From an uncultured Clostridia bacterium (GTDB taxonomy: Bacteria; Bacillota_A; Clostridia; TANB77; CAG-508), in the NCBI GenBank assembly GCA_944393165.1, contig CALXZF010000043.1:1-6592 (forward strand): a stretch of 6,592 bases of DNA, read 5' to 3'. The notes beneath the pieces were generated by a model. That model was given only the letters and a program-made list of their open reading frames with translations. It made no database searches and was not told the DNA's origin. Positions 4,764-6,592 of the stretch are shown in pieces (positions within the stretch are counted from its first letter, which is position 1; each line of letters opens with the position of its first letter). A program made the position numbers and the translations under genes.

Positions 4764-5459
4764 TTGAGTAAAAAGAATCAAGAAAAAGGAATTACGCTAG
4801 TAGCATTAGTAATTACAATAATAATCATCATAATACTAGCTACAATAACAATAGGAGGGGTATTTGGAGAAAATGGGTTAATAAATAATACAAAGTATAC
4901 AGCATTTTCAGCAGATGTAAGGGCATATGAAGAAGCAGCAAACAGATATGTTCTAATGCAGAAGCTAGAACATGGAGAAGATACAAATATAAATATAATG
5001 GATAAAGAACAGATAAAAGAGGCGATACCAGGAATAACAGATGAAGATGCAGAAAAATATGTAATACAAGATAATGAATTTAAATATAATCCAGATTATG
5101 TAACAGAGCAAGAAGAAACATGGTTAATTCAACTAGGAATAGCAGCAATGAAACCAGCTACTTTGTTCACAGTAACATTTATGGTAAATGGAAGTGTATA
5201 CCATACAATAAATACAGACATACTAACATTTCCAGAAACAGACCCAACAAGTGATAATGGAAGTACATTTGGGGGCTGGTTTTATGATGAAAGCTATTCA
5301 AATCAAGCAAATGAAGGAGACAAGATTACAGAAAATGTAACACTGTATGCAAAATGGATAAATCATATTACCAATAAGTTAAATAATGCATCAATTAATA
5401 TGTTTAATATAGATTATCCAGAAATAGAAGAAGGTGATTGGTACTATGTAGAAAATTAA
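4764..5459 (+). CDS. Prepilin-like protein with InlB-type B-repeat, cut short by an in-frame TAA
   Basis: The start is TTG, chosen because GGGAGG lies seven bases upstream and the first residues form a prepilin leader: MSKKNQEKG, with cleavage expected after G9, then ITLVALVITIIIIIILATITI (membrane helix, about 10-30). Position 5 of the mature form is Ala, not the Glu of classical type IV pilins, as I recall for many clostridial pilin-like proteins. Residues 33-130 form a helical, acidic region. Residues about 136-198 (TVTFMVNGSVY ... GGWFYDE ... ENVTLYAKW) match the InlB B-repeat (Listeria-Bacteroides repeat, Flg_new), a beta-rich surface domain. The protein is therefore probably surface exposed and anchored by its N-terminal helix. 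Reading stops at TAA (5457-5459) after GDWYYVEN, but the same frame stays open for 121 more codons, so the gene was probably about 352 residues long. No other pilus gene is present. Confidence 0.8.
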   Translation: MSKKNQEKGITLVALVITIIIIIILATITIGGVFGENGLINNTKYTAFSADVRAYEEAANRYVLMQKLEHGEDTNINIMDKEQIKEAIPGITDEDAEKYVIQDNEFKYNPDYVTEQEETWLIQLGIAAMKPATLFTVTFMVNGSVYHTINTDILTFPETDPTSDNGSTFGGWFYDESYSNQANEGDKITENVTLYAKWINHITNKLNNASINMFNIDYPEIEEGDWYYVEN

Positions 5460-5825
5460 GAAGAGCTTGCAGATATTCCAAATTCTAGTGAGGCAAATCC
5501 TACTGGAGAAAATGAACCAAGGGTTTATCCTGCATGGGTAAAATATGGCAACTATAGTGCTACTGAAAAAATATACTCATATGAAGGAAGCGCAAACATA
5601 GTAAGTGCAAGAATAATCTCATGGACAATGAGCGACAGAGAAACTCCTTTCACATATTTTGATTTATCAATTAATTCAAATGGTGAAGTTTATGTAACTG
5701 GTGATTCCGACAATTATAAGGGAACATCTATTTATTCTGGGTATGCAAAAATAGAAGTTACATTTGAAGATGGTTCAACAGATACAGACGAATTTAGTGT
5801 AAAGGTTAACCTTTGTATAGATTAA
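5460..5825 (+). pseudogene. In-frame C-terminal remainder of the pilin-like gene after the TAA
   Basis: Immediately after the stop the same frame continues for 121 codons without another stop (EELADIPNSSEANPTGENEP ... FSVKVNLCID) to a TAA at 5823-5825, followed by a terminator. The composition is protein-like: many Gly, Asn, Ser, Tyr and acidic residues with alternating beta-strand patterns (for example FDLSINSNGEVYVTGDSD and YAKIEVTFEDGSTDTDEF), suggesting a beta-sandwich surface domain I cannot name. The first possible internal ATG (5628, MSDRETPF) has no Shine-Dalgarno, so independent translation is unlikely. A change of CAA or GAA to TAA at 5457 would explain the break. Codon choice shifts here: the part before the stop uses almost only CCA, ACA and GTA, while this part mixes in CCT, ACT and GTT. 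Confidence 0.75.
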
Positions 5826-5844
5826 TAAAATAAAACAAAGTAGA

Positions 5845-5874
5845 TAAAAGCATGGGCTACCACTCATGCTTTTA
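5845..5874 (+). terminator. Intrinsic terminator after the pilin-like gene
   Basis: TAAAAGCATG (5845-5854) pairs perfectly with CATGCTTTTA (5865-5874), with two further pairs (G-U, G-C) inside, around the loop CTACCA. The stem ends in TTTT, a short T-run, and lies 20 bases after the final TAA. It can act in either direction. Its position supports the view that the reading frame up to 5825 was one gene. Confidence 0.7.
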
Positions 5875-5963
5875 CAATACATTACTATGTGGGGAAATAC
5901 AATTATTAAGCTGGGAATTATAACAGACTAATATAAGCTTTGGCATTTTTTTTGCTCTACCTC

Positions 5964-5992
5964 TTTAAAAAAAATCCAATTTGTAGTAAAAT
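5964..5992 (+). promoter_or_regulatory. Candidate promoter of recJ
   Basis: TTTAAA (5964-5969), a 17-base spacer and TAAAAT (5987-5992) match the sigmaA consensus at four and five of six positions. The predicted start point is near 5999, giving a leader of about 25 bases that contains the ribosome binding site AAGGAG (6013-6018), six bases from the ATG. An 8-base T-run at 5946-5953 lies just upstream with only a weak stem before it. Confidence 0.5.
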
Positions 5993-6024
5993 AGATAGTA
6001 TATTGTAATTTTAAGGAGAAGCGA

Positions 6025-6592
6025 ATGAATAAAAAATGGGAGTGTTACCAAGTAGATGAAAGCAAAGTAAAAAAACTCATGCAAGATTATGGGTTAAATG
6101 AGATTTTGGCTAGAATACTTGTTAATAAAAATTTAACCAATAAAGAAGAGCTGGATTTGTTTATGAATCCAACTAGAAAAGATTTTCATGATCCATTTTT
6201 AATGCCAGATATGGAAATTACAGTGAATAGAATTTTGAAAGCTATAGAAGGCAAAGAAAATGTGATGATATATGGCGACTATGATGCGGACGGAATTACA
6301 AGTACAACTGTTTTAAAAAGCTTTTTGGAAGAGAGAGGGTTACATGTTTCCACATATATTCCTAATAGACTTAATGAAGGCTATGGTTTAAATAAAAAGG
6401 CTATTAAAAAAATACATGATGAAGGTTACAGACTTGTAATTACTGTGGATTGTGGAATTTCTGGTATTGATGAAGTTGAATATGCTAATTCATTAGGTAT
6501 AGAAACTTTAATCACAGACCACCATGAACCAGCAGAAACTTTACCAAATGCAATGGCTGTTGTGGATGCAAAAAGGAAGGACAATAAATATC
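6025..6592 (+). CDS. recJ: Single-stranded-DNA-specific exonuclease RecJ, N-terminal part
   Basis: RecJ degrades single-stranded DNA 5' to 3' in recombinational, mismatch and base-excision repair, using two metal ions held by the DHH phosphoesterase core. The visible 189 residues include a lead segment with the family's short helix (LNEILARILVNKNL, about 24-37) and NPTRKDFHDPFLMPDM (48-63), motif I GDYDADG at 84-90, RLNEGYGL at 115-122, the DCG motif at 142-144 and the name-giving DHH at 165-167 followed by Glu-Pro. These are the hallmark catalytic residues. The gene runs off the right edge in codon 190; complete bacterial RecJ proteins are about 560 residues or longer. The start is fixed by AAGGAG six bases before the ATG. 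It is preceded by its own promoter and separated from the pilin-like gene by a terminator. Confidence 0.95.
   Translation, partial: MNKKWECYQVDESKVKKLMQDYGLNEILARILVNKNLTNKEELDLFMNPTRKDFHDPFLMPDMEITVNRILKAIEGKENVMIYGDYDADGITSTTVLKSFLEERGLHVSTYIPNRLNEGYGLNKKAIKKIHDEGYRLVITVDCGISGIDEVEYANSLGIETLITDHHEPAETLPNAMAVVDAKRKDNKY

Noticed and set aside
5628..5825. Independent 65-aa gene starting at the ATG at 5628
   Set aside because: There is no Shine-Dalgarno, and the open frame extends unbroken back to the TAA of the pilin-like gene in the same frame.

Overview
The window is AT-rich throughout, with A/T-ending codons, strong AGGAGG-type ribosome binding sites and short intrinsic terminators. It carries a one-piece tmRNA, a YlbF-family regulator, a glycogen-synthase-like family 4 glycosyltransferase, a prepilin-like protein of the kind common in Clostridia, and the start of recJ. 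Together these point to a low-GC Firmicute, most likely a clostridial species (inference; no 16S or taxon-specific marker is present). It looks like ordinary chromosome with some accessory and decayed material, not phage or plasmid.

Left part (1-1201, minus strand). The first 50 bases hold a GC-richer imperfect palindrome of unknown origin. A small three- or four-helix membrane protein (220-567) follows, with its own extended -10 promoter (686-714), two back-to-back perfect palindromes in its leader (627-652) and a strong terminator directly after its stop (167-216). Upstream of it is ssrA/tmRNA (798-1159) with its own consensus promoter. Its tag reads ADNNRELAYAA.

Middle part (1336-4036, plus strand). 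A family 4 glycosyltransferase diverges from tmRNA. Directly after its stop codon lies a 34-bp tandem repeat array with internal palindromes (2715-2811), resembling REP-type elements. Next come a YlbF-family gene with an intrinsic terminator and a divergent integral-membrane zinc metallopeptidase of the YugP type, which begins 27 bp after that terminator.

Gene-poor stretch (4037-4763). It holds two large hairpins, one a convincing bidirectional terminator, and a 23-codon ORF with a good Shine-Dalgarno. It also holds a regulatory-looking region: four TTACA motifs at exactly 11-bp spacing, then a promoter overlapped by an inverted repeat of the same motif.

Right part (4764-6592, plus strand). 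This promoter region precedes a prepilin-like gene with an InlB-type B-repeat. The gene is cut by one in-frame TAA at 5457, and the same frame stays open for 121 more codons to 5825, so it is probably a recent nonsense mutation or a sequencing error. A terminator follows, then the N-terminal 189 codons of recJ run off the window.

The genes do not form one pathway. tmRNA (ribosome rescue), YlbF (RNA processing and development in Bacillus) and RecJ (DNA repair) are housekeeping. The pilin-like gene with its elaborate upstream region is the most unusual locus, but I see no convincing new multi-gene system.
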